Assembly (NCBI GenBank): GCA_036374995.1
Contig: DASUSS010000077.1
Span: forward strand, 12,040-76,039
DNA: 64,000 bases
Direction: 5' to 3'
Source: SH-MAG3 sp036374995
Lineage (GTDB): Bacteria > Gemmatimonadota > Gemmatimonadetes > Longimicrobiales > RSA9
Below, piece by piece: positions 1-8,005 of the stretch. The notes below the pieces were generated by a model. It worked only from the letters and a program-made list of their open reading frames with translations, made no database searches and was not told the origin of the DNA. Each line of letters begins with the position of its first letter. Position 1 is the stretch's first letter. The translations under genes and the position numbers were made by a program.

Positions 1-816
1 TACCGCAACGAGGGCCGGCTGCCCGCCCTCGAGGGCGTCCTGGATGGCGACGTGCGGCTCGGTCCGCTCCGCATCGGCGCCGAGCTCGGCGCCGCGCGCT
101 GGAACGACCTCGATCCGATCTCGTGGCTCAGCCTCCGCGGCGAAATCGGGCGTCTGCTCGGCCTGGCGGCGTTCGGCGAGCTCACCAGCGGATCCCGCGG
201 TGCGCCCCTGTTCGCCGACGCCGCCGGCGACGGCGTGGTATTCACGGATCGGACCGGCTGGCGCGGCGGCCTCTCGCTCGATCTCGGCCGCGCCTCCGGC
301 AGCATCGCGTACGTACGCCTGGAGCAGGAGGCCGCCATCCCCTTCGGGCTGCCGTTCGACACCATGGGTCTGCCGAGCCCGACGTCGCCCGCCACCGGCA
401 TCGAGGCGCACGGGCGGATCGTCATCTGGCCCGATTACCTCTCGCTCTCGAGCTGGATCACCGACTGGCGCGAGGCCGACGGCTGGACCTGGCTGCCCTC
501 ACGCTCCTGGCGCACCGCACTCGAGCTGCACGCACTGCCGCTGCCCAGCGGCAACCTCGAGATCCTCGGACGCGCCGAGGCTCACATGCGCGGATCGACC
601 CTCGCCTTCGATCCCGCGCCGGCTGCGGGCAGCACCGGTCTGCTCACGCTCCCGTCGTTCACGACCGCCGACGCGTACCTCCAGATCCGCATCATCGACG
701 TCCGCATGTTCATCCGCTGGGAGGACATTCTCGGACCCGACATCGAGGAGCTGCCCGGTCGCGTGTACCGTGGACCGCGCCTGTTCTACGGGGTCAAATG
801 GCAACTCTTCAACTGA
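1..816 (+). CDS. Putative outer-membrane beta-barrel protein, C-terminal part
   Basis: The reading frame is open from the first base and stops at 814-816, so the gene begins upstream of the window and about 271 residues are visible. The visible protein has alternating polar and hydrophobic segments rich in Gly, Trp, Tyr and Arg, as in transmembrane beta-strands, and ends GVKWQLFN. The aromatic next to the last residue resembles the C-terminal signal of BAM-inserted outer-membrane proteins. I see no TonB-receptor plug or other named domain in the visible part. A predicted promoter for yicC follows directly after the stop. Assignment to an outer-membrane barrel is inference from strand pattern and C-terminus; substrate or partner is unknown. 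Confidence 0.55.
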   Translation, partial: YRNEGRLPALEGVLDGDVRLGPLRIGAELGAARWNDLDPISWLSLRGEIGRLLGLAAFGELTSGSRGAPLFADAAGDGVVFTDRTGWRGGLSLDLGRASGSIAYVRLEQEAAIPFGLPFDTMGLPSPTSPATGIEAHGRIVIWPDYLSLSSWITDWREADGWTWLPSRSWRTALELHALPLPSGNLEILGRAEAHMRGSTLAFDPAPAAGSTGLLTLPSFTTADAYLQIRIIDVRMFIRWEDILGPDIEELPGRVYRGPRLFYGVKWQLFN

Positions 817-837
817 TGGCGTCGGGGCCACCGCGCG

Positions 838-866
838 TTGACCGCGGTTGCGCGTTCGTCTACCTT
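838..866 (+). promoter_or_regulatory. Predicted promoter of the yicC-gmk-rpoZ operon
   Basis: TTGACC at 838-843 and TACCTT at 861-866 are separated by exactly 17 bases. The -35 is near consensus; the -10 is weak but identical to the one in front of mdh. The predicted transcription start lies near 873, leaving a leader of about 14 bases that holds the CGGAG ribosome-binding site of yicC. Confidence 0.55.
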
Positions 867-886
867 TATCCGGCTGCGGAGCGCCC

Positions 887-1783
887 ATGATCCGGAGCAT
901 GACGGGGTTCGGTGAGGCCGAACGGGACACGGCCGCGGGACGTCTGCGCGCCGAGGCCCGCACGGTCAATCACCGATACTTCAGCCTGAATCTGCGACTC
1001 GGGCGCGGCGTCGATCGCTTCGAGCCGCAGATCCGCGACTGGCTGCGCGCACTGCTGCCGCGCGGCCATGTCAATTTTTCGCTCCGCCTCGACTCGCCGG
1101 ACGCCGACGAGGTCGCGGACGGCGTCGCGCTGCGGGTGAACGAGCTCCGCGCACGGCAGTATCTGCGCCTCCTGCGATCGTTGAAGGAGGAGCTCGGCGT
1201 GCCGGGCGAGATCGACCTCGCGCTGCTCAGCCGCTTCACCGAGCTGGTCGTCGACGAGTCGGAAGCGGACGTGCCGGTACCGTCGTCGGCGGACGTGCAG
1301 GCGGTGACGGAGGCGGCGGCCCGCGCCGTCATTGCGATGCGCGAGGACGAGGGGCTGCGGCTCCGTGCGGACCTGGAGGAGCGCCTCGGCTCGATCGAGT
1401 CCACCATGGCGCGCATTGCCGAGCTCGCACCGGCGCGTCTGGTTGCGGAGCGCGATCGGATGCGGCGCGTGATCGCCGAGCTGCTCGAGGGTGTGCCGCT
1501 CGACGAGGACCGGATCGCGCGCGAGATCGCCTACATCGCGGAGCGCTGGGACATCAGCGAAGAGCTGGTCCGACTCCGCTCACACATCGAGCTGTTCCGG
1601 GAAACGCTCGCCGATGAGAGCGTCGAGCCCGTCGGGAAGCGGCTCAGCTTCCTGACGCAGGAGATGAATCGCGAGACGAACACGATCGGCTCCAAGGCGA
1701 ACGACGCCGCCGTCGAGCATCAGGTGATCGCGATCAAGGACGAGATCGAACGTCTGCGCGAGCAGATCGAGAACGTCGAGTGA
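887..1783 (+). CDS. yicC: YicC/YloC family endoribonuclease
   Basis: The 298-residue product begins MIRSMTGFG, the hallmark N-terminus of the YicC/YloC family, and carries the C-terminal DUF1732 signature with MNRE and NTIGSK near residues 264-277. Members are RNA-binding endoribonucleases; E. coli YicC affects small-RNA stability. I chose the ATG at 887 because the family motif starts there and CGGAG (877-881) sits five bases upstream; an earlier in-frame ATG at 848 lies on the predicted -10 side of the leader and would add a non-conserved tail. The stop overlaps the gmk start. The order yicC-gmk-rpoZ-coaBC matches the well-known arrangement in Bacillus and many other bacteria. Confidence 0.92.
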   Translation: MIRSMTGFGEAERDTAAGRLRAEARTVNHRYFSLNLRLGRGVDRFEPQIRDWLRALLPRGHVNFSLRLDSPDADEVADGVALRVNELRARQYLRLLRSLKEELGVPGEIDLALLSRFTELVVDESEADVPVPSSADVQAVTEAAARAVIAMREDEGLRLRADLEERLGSIESTMARIAELAPARLVAERDRMRRVIAELLEGVPLDEDRIAREIAYIAERWDISEELVRLRSHIELFRETLADESVEPVGKRLSFLTQEMNRETNTIGSKANDAAVEHQVIAIKDEIERLREQIENVE

Positions 1784-2430
1784 TGTTGCGGTACCGGCCG
1801 TTCCCGCTGGTCATCGCGGCACCGAGCGGTGCGGGCAAGACGTCGCTCGCGCGCGCACTGGTCGAGACGCGGCCGGACATGGTGTTCTCGCTCTCGGCCA
1901 CGACACGCGCGCCGCGACCGGGCGAGCGGGACGGTGTCGATTATCGCTTCGTCTCGGACGCCGAGTTCGAGCGGCTCACGCGCGGCGACGAACTGCTGGA
2001 ATGGGCGCTCGTGCACGGCCGGCGCTACGGCACGCTGCGCACCGGAGTCGAGAGCGCGCTGGCACAGGGCAGCACGGTCGTGCTCGACATCGACGTGCAG
2101 GGGGCACGTCTCGTGCGGCGGACGTTGCCCGACGCGGTGTTGATCTTCGTGCTCCCGCCGAGTGTCGCGGAGATGAAGCGGCGCCTGCAGGCGCGGGGTA
2201 GCGAGAGCGCCGCGGAGCTGGCCATGCGGATGCGCACGGCGCGGGCAGAGCTGGACGCGGTGGCGGAGTTCGATTATGTCATCGTGAACGACGATTTCGA
2301 GGAAGCGCTGCGCACGATCGAGTCGATCGTGGCCGCCGAACGCGAGAGTGTAGCGCGGCAGCCGCAGCTGGATGTGATGCTGGATCAGCTCCGATCCGAC
2401 ATTGACGAGATCCTGGAGGAGGGTAACTGA
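1783..2430 (+). CDS. gmk: Guanylate kinase
   Basis: Guanylate kinase phosphorylates GMP to GDP with ATP in the cytoplasm. The 215-residue product has the P-loop PSGAGKTS at residues 14-21, the GMP-binding segment with TTRAPRPGE and DYRF near 40-57, and the DIDVQGA motif near 100, all in family order and at the usual length. The ATG at 1783 overlaps the last base of the yicC stop; a GTG directly before it (1780) would add one residue. The stop codon overlaps the rpoZ start by one base, so gmk and rpoZ are probably translationally coupled. Confidence 0.95.
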   Translation: MLRYRPFPLVIAAPSGAGKTSLARALVETRPDMVFSLSATTRAPRPGERDGVDYRFVSDAEFERLTRGDELLEWALVHGRRYGTLRTGVESALAQGSTVVLDIDVQGARLVRRTLPDAVLIFVLPPSVAEMKRRLQARGSESAAELAMRMRTARAELDAVAEFDYVIVNDDFEEALRTIESIVAAERESVARQPQLDVMLDQLRSDIDEILEEGN

Positions 2431-2645
2431 TGCGTGTCTTCACGCCGAGCGAACTGGCGAACAACTCGGGCAGTAAGTACCTCGGCGTTCTGGTGGCGGC
2501 GCGGTATGCGCGCGAGCTGAATGCGCTGCCGTCGGACGCGGTCCCGAGCGAGGTCGAGCAGAAGCTGACCACCCGTGCCCTCGAGACGCTGACGTCGGGC
2601 AGCGTCGAGTTCTCTCTGGTCAAGCGCCGCCGCCGGGGGACCTGA
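2430..2645 (+). CDS. rpoZ: RNA polymerase omega subunit
   Basis: This 71-residue protein begins with MRVFTPSELAN, contains the helix with SKYLGVLVAARYAREL typical of omega subunits, and has the usual omega length. Omega binds the beta-prime subunit and helps assemble and stabilise RNA polymerase. It starts on the last base of the gmk stop and is followed four bases after its own stop by coaBC. The gmk-rpoZ-coaBC context is a standard one and supports the call more strongly than the short sequence alone. Confidence 0.88.
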   Translation: MRVFTPSELANNSGSKYLGVLVAARYARELNALPSDAVPSEVEQKLTTRALETLTSGSVEFSLVKRRRRGT

Positions 2646-2649
2646 GCCC

Positions 2650-3918
2650 GTGCCCGGTGCCGCCGGCTCGTCAGGTCGGGCGAGCCGGCCCGCGGCCGAC
2701 GGCGCCACGGGTCGCAGGCCGTGGCTCGGCCGCCGCGTGGTGCTCGGCATCACCGGCGGCATCGCCGCGTACAAGTTCGTTCAGCTGGCGCGCGACCTCG
2801 CGCGCCTCGGCGCACTCGTCGATGTCGTGATGACACGGTCCGCGCGCGAGTTCGTCGGTCCCATCTCGTTCGAGGCCGTCACCGGCCGCCCGGTCCTCAC
2901 CGACATTCTCGCCGAAGGTCACGCGCTCGATCACATCCGGCTCGCACGCGAAGCCGATGTCGTCTGCGTCGCCCCAGCGACCGCCGATTTCATCGCGCGC
3001 GCGGCCGCCGGCCGTGCAGACGACCTGCTGACGGCCATCCTCCTCGCGACGCGGGCGCCCGTGCTCATCTGTCCGGCCATGAACGATGACATGTGGGCGC
3101 ACGCCCAGACGCAGGCGAACGTCACACGCCTGCGCGATCTTGGCTATGCGACCATCGGCCCGGCCACGGGCCCGCTCGCTTACGGCGAGGGGAGCGGGCC
3201 CGGCAGGGCGGAGGAGCCGGACACGGTGCTCGAGCACATCGGCCGCGCGCTCGGCCGCGATCCGCGCTGGAACGGACTGCACGTCGTCGTTACTGCCGGA
3301 CCGACGCGCGAGGCGGTCGACGCCGTGCGCGTGCTGTCGAACCGGTCGTCGGGAAAGATGGGCTTTGCGATTGCCGCGGCGGCATGGCGGCGCGGCGCAG
3401 TCGTCCATCTGATTGCGGGACCGACCCAGGTGATGGCGCCGCCCGGCCCGGACCTGACGCGCGTCGAAACCGCAGCGGACATGGCCGCCGCCGTGGCCGA
3501 TGCGCTGGCCGAGGCGGACGTCCTCTTCATGGCCGCGGCGGTTGCCGACTTCCGGCCCGCGAAGCCGTCGTCGGCGAAGCTGAAGAAGAACGAAGCGCCC
3601 CGCACGCTCGAGCTCGAGCATGCGCCCGACGTTCTCCGCACGACCCGCGAGCGCCGCCGCCCGGGCGCCGTGGCGGTCGGCTTCGCACTGGAGACGGGCG
3701 ATGGCCGCGATCGGGCGCGCGCGAAGCTGCGCGAGAAAGGACTCGACCTGATCGTACTCAACTCCGCCGACGAGCCGGGCGCCGGGTTTGATGTCGACAC
3801 CAACCGGGTTACACTCATCGATGCACAGAATGAGGAGCGCCTTCCGCTGATGTCGAAGGATGATGTCGCCGAAGCACTCCTCGATCACGTGGGTGGTATG
3901 CTGGAAACGCGTTCGTGA
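2650..3918 (+). CDS. coaBC: Bifunctional phosphopantothenoylcysteine decarboxylase / phosphopantothenate-cysteine ligase
   Basis: CoaBC makes 4'-phosphopantetheine in coenzyme A synthesis by joining cysteine to phosphopantothenate (CoaB) and decarboxylating the product (CoaC). The 422-residue protein has the flavin-dependent CoaC half first: GITGGIAAYK at 33-42, catalytic His95 in DHIRLA, and PAMNDDMW at 142-149. The CoaB half follows, with TAGPTREAVDAVR near 219 and NRSSGKMG after it. At the usual substrate-clamp motif (ACG in E. coli Dfp, Cys158) this protein reads LAYGEGSGPGRA, so the expected Cys is Tyr178 (see findings). The start is a GTG four bases after the rpoZ stop; it adds about 28 poorly conserved residues before the core. 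The stop overlaps the next gene by four bases. Confidence 0.93.
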   Translation: MPGAAGSSGRASRPAADGATGRRPWLGRRVVLGITGGIAAYKFVQLARDLARLGALVDVVMTRSAREFVGPISFEAVTGRPVLTDILAEGHALDHIRLAREADVVCVAPATADFIARAAAGRADDLLTAILLATRAPVLICPAMNDDMWAHAQTQANVTRLRDLGYATIGPATGPLAYGEGSGPGRAEEPDTVLEHIGRALGRDPRWNGLHVVVTAGPTREAVDAVRVLSNRSSGKMGFAIAAAAWRRGAVVHLIAGPTQVMAPPGPDLTRVETAADMAAAVADALAEADVLFMAAAVADFRPAKPSSAKLKKNEAPRTLELEHAPDVLRTTRERRRPGAVAVGFALETGDGRDRARAKLREKGLDLIVLNSADEPGAGFDVDTNRVTLIDAQNEERLPLMSKDDVAEALLDHVGGMLETRS

Positions 3919-4697
3919 GCATCGACAGGAACCTGCTCCGGCAGTACCTGCGACAGCTCTCCGATCTCGGTGTCGACGAGCTGTGCTTCGACGGCCTGAG
4001 CGCACGGGACGCGCTCGACCTGCTCGCGCACCGCCGCGCACCGACACAGCCCGCTTCGCCGACAACCGCGCGTGCCGCCGCGCACGTCGCGTCCGCGCCG
4101 CCGGTCGCGGACCGTTCGCCCATGAACGGCACGGATGCGGCCGCGCGTCTGCGCGTGCTCGCCGATCGGGCCGCCGGTTGCACACTGTGCCGGCTGCATG
4201 CGGGACGGAGTACCGTCGTGTTCGGTGAGGGCAGCGCGTCGGCGGACCTCGTGGTGGTCGGCGAGGCGCCGGGCCAGGAAGAAGACCGCACGGGAAGGCC
4301 GTTCGTCGGCCGGGCGGGGAAGCTGCTCGACCTGTTGCTCATGACTGCGGGTTTTCCGCGCGCGATGGTTTATATTTGCAACGTGCTGAAATGCCGGCCC
4401 CCCGACAATCGCAACCCGCTGCCGGACGAAGTGTCGCCGTGTACGACGACGTTCCTGCACGGTCAGCTGGAGGCGATCGCGCCACGCGTGCTGCTGGCGG
4501 TCGGCAGGTTCGCAGCGCAGGCACTGCTCGGGTCGGAGGAAAGCATCGGCCGCCTGCGCGGCCGCGTGCACACGTACCGCGGCACGCCGCTCATCGTCAC
4601 GTATCATCCCGCGTATCTGCTGCGCAGCCCGCAGAACACGCGTGCAGCCTGGCAGGACTTACAGCTGGTGCGCAGAGTGCTCGATGAACAAGCTTGA
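3915..4697 (+). CDS. Uracil-DNA glycosylase, family 4 (UDGa type)
   Basis: The enzyme removes uracil from DNA to start base excision repair. The 260-residue protein carries the family-4 signatures GEAPGQEED, CNVLKCRPPDNRNP and HPAYLLR. Cysteines in CTLC, in VYICNVLKC and in the following PCTTTFL are placed as the ligands of the family's 4Fe-4S cluster. About 75 N-terminal residues, rich in Ala and Pro, precede the catalytic domain. The GTG start overlaps the coaBC stop by four bases (GTGA), a coupling arrangement used repeatedly in this window. The gene overlaps the dnaB start by 14 bases. Confidence 0.93.
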   Translation: MSIDRNLLRQYLRQLSDLGVDELCFDGLSARDALDLLAHRRAPTQPASPTTARAAAHVASAPPVADRSPMNGTDAAARLRVLADRAAGCTLCRLHAGRSTVVFGEGSASADLVVVGEAPGQEEDRTGRPFVGRAGKLLDLLLMTAGFPRAMVYICNVLKCRPPDNRNPLPDEVSPCTTTFLHGQLEAIAPRVLLAVGRFAAQALLGSEESIGRLRGRVHTYRGTPLIVTYHPAYLLRSPQNTRAAWQDLQLVRRVLDEQA

Positions 4698-6090
4698 GTT
4701 CGACACGGCCGCGTTCGCGCGCGGCGCCTCCACGTTCGCGGCGTCGGATCGTCAGCCGCCGTACGCGCCGGAGGCGGAGATCAGCGTGCTCGGCGGCATG
4801 CTCATCGACGGAGACGCCGTGGCGAAGGCGCTCGAGATCGTCGATGACACGATGTTCTACCGCGAGGCGAACCGCCGCGTGTTCCGCGCGATGGCGCGCC
4901 TGTTCCAGCGCGGTCAGGTCATCGACCCCGTCACGCTGTCCGAGGACCTGAGCAAGACGGAAGAGCTCGAGAGCGTCGGCGGCATGTCCTACATTGCCGA
5001 GCTGCTCGATGCCGTGCCGACCGCCGCGAACATCGAGTACCACGCGCGCATCGTGCGCGAGCGTGCGCTGCTGCGCAGGCTCATCGAAGCTTCCTCCCAC
5101 ATCATCCGCGAGTCGTACGAGATCGGCGAGCGCACGGTCGAGGAGGTTCTCGACCAGGCGGAGCAGCGTATCTTCCAGGTCGCGCAGTCGCACGAGCGCG
5201 AGGGGTTCGTCTGGATCAAGAAGATCCTGTATCCGACGTTCGAGAAGATCGAGCAGCTCCAGGCGGCGAAGGGCGGCATCACGGGCGTCCCGACCGGCTT
5301 CTACGACCTGGACGAGATGACCGGTGGTCTCCAGCGCGGCGACCTCGTCATCGTCGCCGCCCGCCCGTCGATGGGAAAGACCGCGTTCGTCACCGGTGTC
5401 GGGCTCCACGCCGCCATCTCGCACCAGCTGCCCGTCGCGATGTTCTCGCTCGAGATGTCGAAGCAGCAGGTCGTGCAGCGCATGCTGTGCTCGGAGGCGC
5501 TCGTCGATCTCGGCCGCCTGCTGCGCGGCCGGCTCCAGGACGATGACTTCGGCCGCCTCGCCCAGGCAGCCGGCCACCTCAACACAGCGCCGCTCTGGAT
5601 CGACGACTCCGGATCCGTGAGCGTGCTCGAGATGCGCGCGAAGGCGCGCCGTCTGAAGGCCGACCAGCCGGACCTCGGGCTGATCGTCATCGACTACATC
5701 CAGCTCATGAGCGGCGGCGGCGATGCCGAGAACCGGCAGCAGGAAGTGAGCGCGATCAGCCGCGGGCTGAAGGCGCTCGCGAAGGAGCTGGAGACTCCGA
5801 TCATCGCGCTCTCCCAGCTGTCGCGCGCACCGGAGCAGCGCAGCGATCACCGCCCCCAGCTCTCCGACCTCAGAGAGTCCGGTTCGATCGAGCAGGATGC
5901 CGATCTGGTCATGTTCCTGTACCGTCCCGAGTACTACCATACGCCGCAGGACGCGCAGGAAAAGGGCATCCAGGGCAAGGCCGAGCTGATCATCAGCAAG
6001 CAGCGCAACGGCCCGACCGGCGTCGTCGAGCTGTATTTCCGCAAGGAATGCGCGCGGTTCGAGTCGTTCTCGCACGCGGAGAGGCGCTGA
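4684..6090 (+). CDS. dnaB: Replicative DNA helicase DnaB
   Basis: DnaB is the hexameric helicase that unwinds DNA at the replication fork. The 468-residue product has the N-terminal DnaB domain (PYAPEAEISVLGGML near residue 25), and a RecA-like C-terminal domain with the Walker A ARPSMGKTA and Walker B LIVIDYIQLM. I chose the ATG at 4684, which lies inside the end of the UDG gene and gives an N-terminus typical of the family; an earlier in-frame ATG (4642) would lie deep in that gene. No intein or insertion interrupts the helicase motifs. It is the last gene of the yicC operon before the GxxExxY insertion. Confidence 0.95.
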   Translation: MNKLEFDTAAFARGASTFAASDRQPPYAPEAEISVLGGMLIDGDAVAKALEIVDDTMFYREANRRVFRAMARLFQRGQVIDPVTLSEDLSKTEELESVGGMSYIAELLDAVPTAANIEYHARIVRERALLRRLIEASSHIIRESYEIGERTVEEVLDQAEQRIFQVAQSHEREGFVWIKKILYPTFEKIEQLQAAKGGITGVPTGFYDLDEMTGGLQRGDLVIVAARPSMGKTAFVTGVGLHAAISHQLPVAMFSLEMSKQQVVQRMLCSEALVDLGRLLRGRLQDDDFGRLAQAAGHLNTAPLWIDDSGSVSVLEMRAKARRLKADQPDLGLIVIDYIQLMSGGGDAENRQQEVSAISRGLKALAKELETPIIALSQLSRAPEQRSDHRPQLSDLRESGSIEQDADLVMFLYRPEYYHTPQDAQEKGIQGKAELIISKQRNGPTGVVELYFRKECARFESFSHAERR

Positions 6091-6114
6091 GGGGGACAGA
6101 GAGGCGCGGCGCTG

Positions 6115-6141
6115 ACGTCACAGAGGCACGGCGGCACAGAG
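6115..6141 (+). repeat. Left arm of the inverted repeat flanking the GxxExxY gene
   Basis: This 27-base segment, built from GAGGCAC/GGCACAGAG words, matches the reverse complement of 6564-6590 at 24 of 27 positions. It lies 24 bases after the dnaB stop and 30 bases beyond the stop of the minus-strand GxxExxY gene. The two arms frame that gene exactly. Confidence 0.85.
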
Positions 6142-6171
6142 GGCGCTGTGCCTCCTGGCGCGAGACCAGGC

Positions 6172-6552
6172 TCAGTACCCGTTCATCATTCGTTTGATGC
6201 CTTCCTTCATCAGTGGTGCGCCGAAGTTGAGGATCATGCCGACCCGACAGTTCAGCAGGCGGAGGTACGTGAGGAGCTGCTGTTCGTGCAGCGTGATGAT
6301 CTTCGAGGCGGACTTCACTTCCACGATTACTGCGTGATTCACGATGAGGTCGCAGCGTGCGGCATCCTCGAAATGGAGATCCTCGAACGTGAACGAAATG
6401 GTTTTCTGCCGTTCGACGTGGAATCCGCGTCGGATCAGGTCGCGCGCGAGGATCGTCTCGTATATTGCCTCGAGCAGGCCCGGCCCGATCTGCGAATGAA
6501 TGCGCACGGCCGAGTCGACGATTGCACCGGTTATCGCATTGAGGTCTTTCAT
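6172..6552 (-). CDS. GxxExxY family protein (PD-(D/E)XK nuclease-like)
   Basis: This 126-residue protein carries the family signature as G25-L-L-E28-A-I-Y31. It also has a nuclease-like core with Asp68 in CDLIV and E78-V-K80 in VIVEVKS, which is the D...ExK pattern of the PD-(D/E)XK superfamily. The biological role of the family is unknown. The start at 6552 (MKDLNAITG) fits the family N-terminus and has CGGAG a few bases upstream; the frame stays open further upstream through the repeat but without family similarity. The gene is opposite in strand to its neighbours, separates dnaB from radA, and is framed by a 27-bp inverted repeat. That suggests lateral acquisition as a small cassette; no transposase is present. 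Confidence 0.88.
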   Translation of the reverse strand: MKDLNAITGAIVDSAVRIHSQIGPGLLEAIYETILARDLIRRGFHVERQKTISFTFEDLHFEDAARCDLIVNHAVIVEVKSASKIITLHEQQLLTYLRLLNCRVGMILNFGAPLMKEGIKRMMNGY

Positions 6553-6563
6553 CGCGCTCCGTT

Positions 6564-6590
6564 CTCTGTGCCTCTGTGCCTCCGTGACGT
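6564..6590 (-). repeat. Right arm of the inverted repeat flanking the GxxExxY gene
   Basis: Reading on the minus strand, this segment matches 6115-6141 at 24 of 27 positions. It ends 11 bases before the GxxExxY start codon on the minus strand, so it occupies that gene's leader or promoter region. It lies 47 bases before the radA start on the plus strand. Confidence 0.85.
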
Positions 6591-6637
6591 AAGAATGCCG
6601 TGCCTCCGCATGCCCTCCCATAGCCCGCTGCGCCGAC

Positions 6638-8005
6638 ATGCCTAAGGTCCGGACTCTCTTCTTCTGCACCGAATGCGGCAACGAGTCGCCGCGCTGGCAG
6701 GGGCAGTGTCCCGCGTGCGGAGCGTGGAATACGCTCGTCGAGGAACCGAAGCTGGCGGCGCGGCGTGAGCGTGGCGGGAGTGTGGTGCGCGTCGACGATG
6801 CAGCTCCCGTGCAGCTCGCGGATGTCGCGGGCTCCGTGACCGCGCGGTGGACGACGGGCATGCGCGAGCTCGACTTCGTGCTGGGCGGCGGGATCGTCCC
6901 GGGGTCGATCGTGCTGGTCGGGGGTGAGCCGGGGATCGGCAAGAGCACGCTGCTGCTGCAGGCGGCTGCGCGGCTGCAGTCGGGGGATCGGTCGACGCTG
7001 TACGTGTCGGGCGAGGAGTCTGCGGCGCAGGTGCGGATGCGGGCGGACCGTCTGACGGAATCGGCCGGTTCCGTGACGTTCCTGGGCGAGACGCGGCTGG
7101 GTGCGATCCTGGAGGCGGCGGCGCGACTCCGACCCGACGTATTGTTCGTCGACTCGATTCAGACCGTGTACAGCGATGAGCTGGAGGGCGCGGCCGGCAA
7201 CGTGACGCAGGTGCGCGAAGGTGCGGCGCGGCTCCAGCGGCTCGCAAAGGAGACCGGTGCGGCGGTCTTTCTGATCGGACATGTGACGAAGGGCGGCGCG
7301 GTGGCCGGCCCGAAGACGCTCGAGCACATCGTCGATACGGTGCTGTACTTCGAGGAGACGGGCGCGCTGGATCACCGGGTGCTGCGCAGCACGAAGAATC
7401 GTTTCGGCGCAGCGGAGGAGATCGGCGTCTTCCGCATGACGGCGACCGGTCTGGAGCCGGTGGTCAATCCATCGGAGCTGTTCCTTCAGGATCGGACGAG
7501 CGGCGTGAGCGGGACCGCAGTGGCTGCGGTGATCGAGGGCACGCGGCCGCTGCTGGTGGAGCTCCAGGCGCTGTGCTCGCGCGCGAGCTACGGTGCGCCG
7601 CAGCGTGTCACTACCGGGTTCGACCGGCAGCGGCTCGCGCTGCTGCTCGCGGTGCTCGAGAAACGTGCCGGCATCGACTTCGGCGCGCTCGACGTGTTCG
7701 TGAACGTGGTCGGCGGCGTGCGCATCATGGAGACGGCATCGGATGCGGCGCTGGTGGCAGCGCTGGCCTCGAGCGTGTACGACCGTGAGCTGGATGCCGG
7801 CTCGGTGTTCCTTGGCGAAGTGGGACTCGGGGGCGAGCTGCGGCCGATCGGTCAGCTGGAGCGGCGCGTTGCCGAGGCGTCGCGCATGGGCTTCCGCCGT
7901 GCATTCGTGCCCGCGCGCGCAGCGTCCACCGTGCCGCTGTCCCCGATCGAGCTGGTGGGCGTGAGCACGGTCGGCGATCTGATCGCGCGCCTCTTCGGTC
8001 CGTGA
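6638..8005 (+). CDS. radA: DNA repair protein RadA
   Basis: RadA (Sms) is a RecA-related ATPase that drives branch migration during recombinational repair. The 455-residue protein begins with a four-cysteine zinc finger (CTEC then CPAC within the first 30 residues), followed by a RecA-like core with Walker A GGEPGIGKST and the RadA-specific KNRFG motif, and ends in a Lon-protease-like domain. The length is typical. The ATG at 6638 places the zinc finger at the N-terminus as in homologues. The next gene, ispD, starts within the stop codon, so radA heads a compact downstream cluster. Its own promoter probably lies between the inverted repeat and 6637 but I could not identify it. Confidence 0.95.
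   Translation: MPKVRTLFFCTECGNESPRWQGQCPACGAWNTLVEEPKLAARRERGGSVVRVDDAAPVQLADVAGSVTARWTTGMRELDFVLGGGIVPGSIVLVGGEPGIGKSTLLLQAAARLQSGDRSTLYVSGEESAAQVRMRADRLTESAGSVTFLGETRLGAILEAAARLRPDVLFVDSIQTVYSDELEGAAGNVTQVREGAARLQRLAKETGAAVFLIGHVTKGGAVAGPKTLEHIVDTVLYFEETGALDHRVLRSTKNRFGAAEEIGVFRMTATGLEPVVNPSELFLQDRTSGVSGTAVAAVIEGTRPLLVELQALCSRASYGAPQRVTTGFDRQRLALLLAVLEKRAGIDFGALDVFVNVVGGVRIMETASDAALVAALASSVYDRELDAGSVFLGEVGLGGELRPIGQLERRVAEASRMGFRRAFVPARAASTVPLSPIELVGVSTVGDLIARLFGP

Noticed and set aside
6115..6590. GxxExxY cassette considered as an insertion sequence or integron cassette
   Set aside because: No transposase, integrase or attC-like folded site is present, and I could not identify a target-site duplication; it is kept only as an inverted-repeat-bounded gene.
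6553..6948. Upstream extension of the GxxExxY frame to 258 codons
   Set aside because: The extra part lies antisense to radA and through the repeat arm; the conserved protein begins at 6552.
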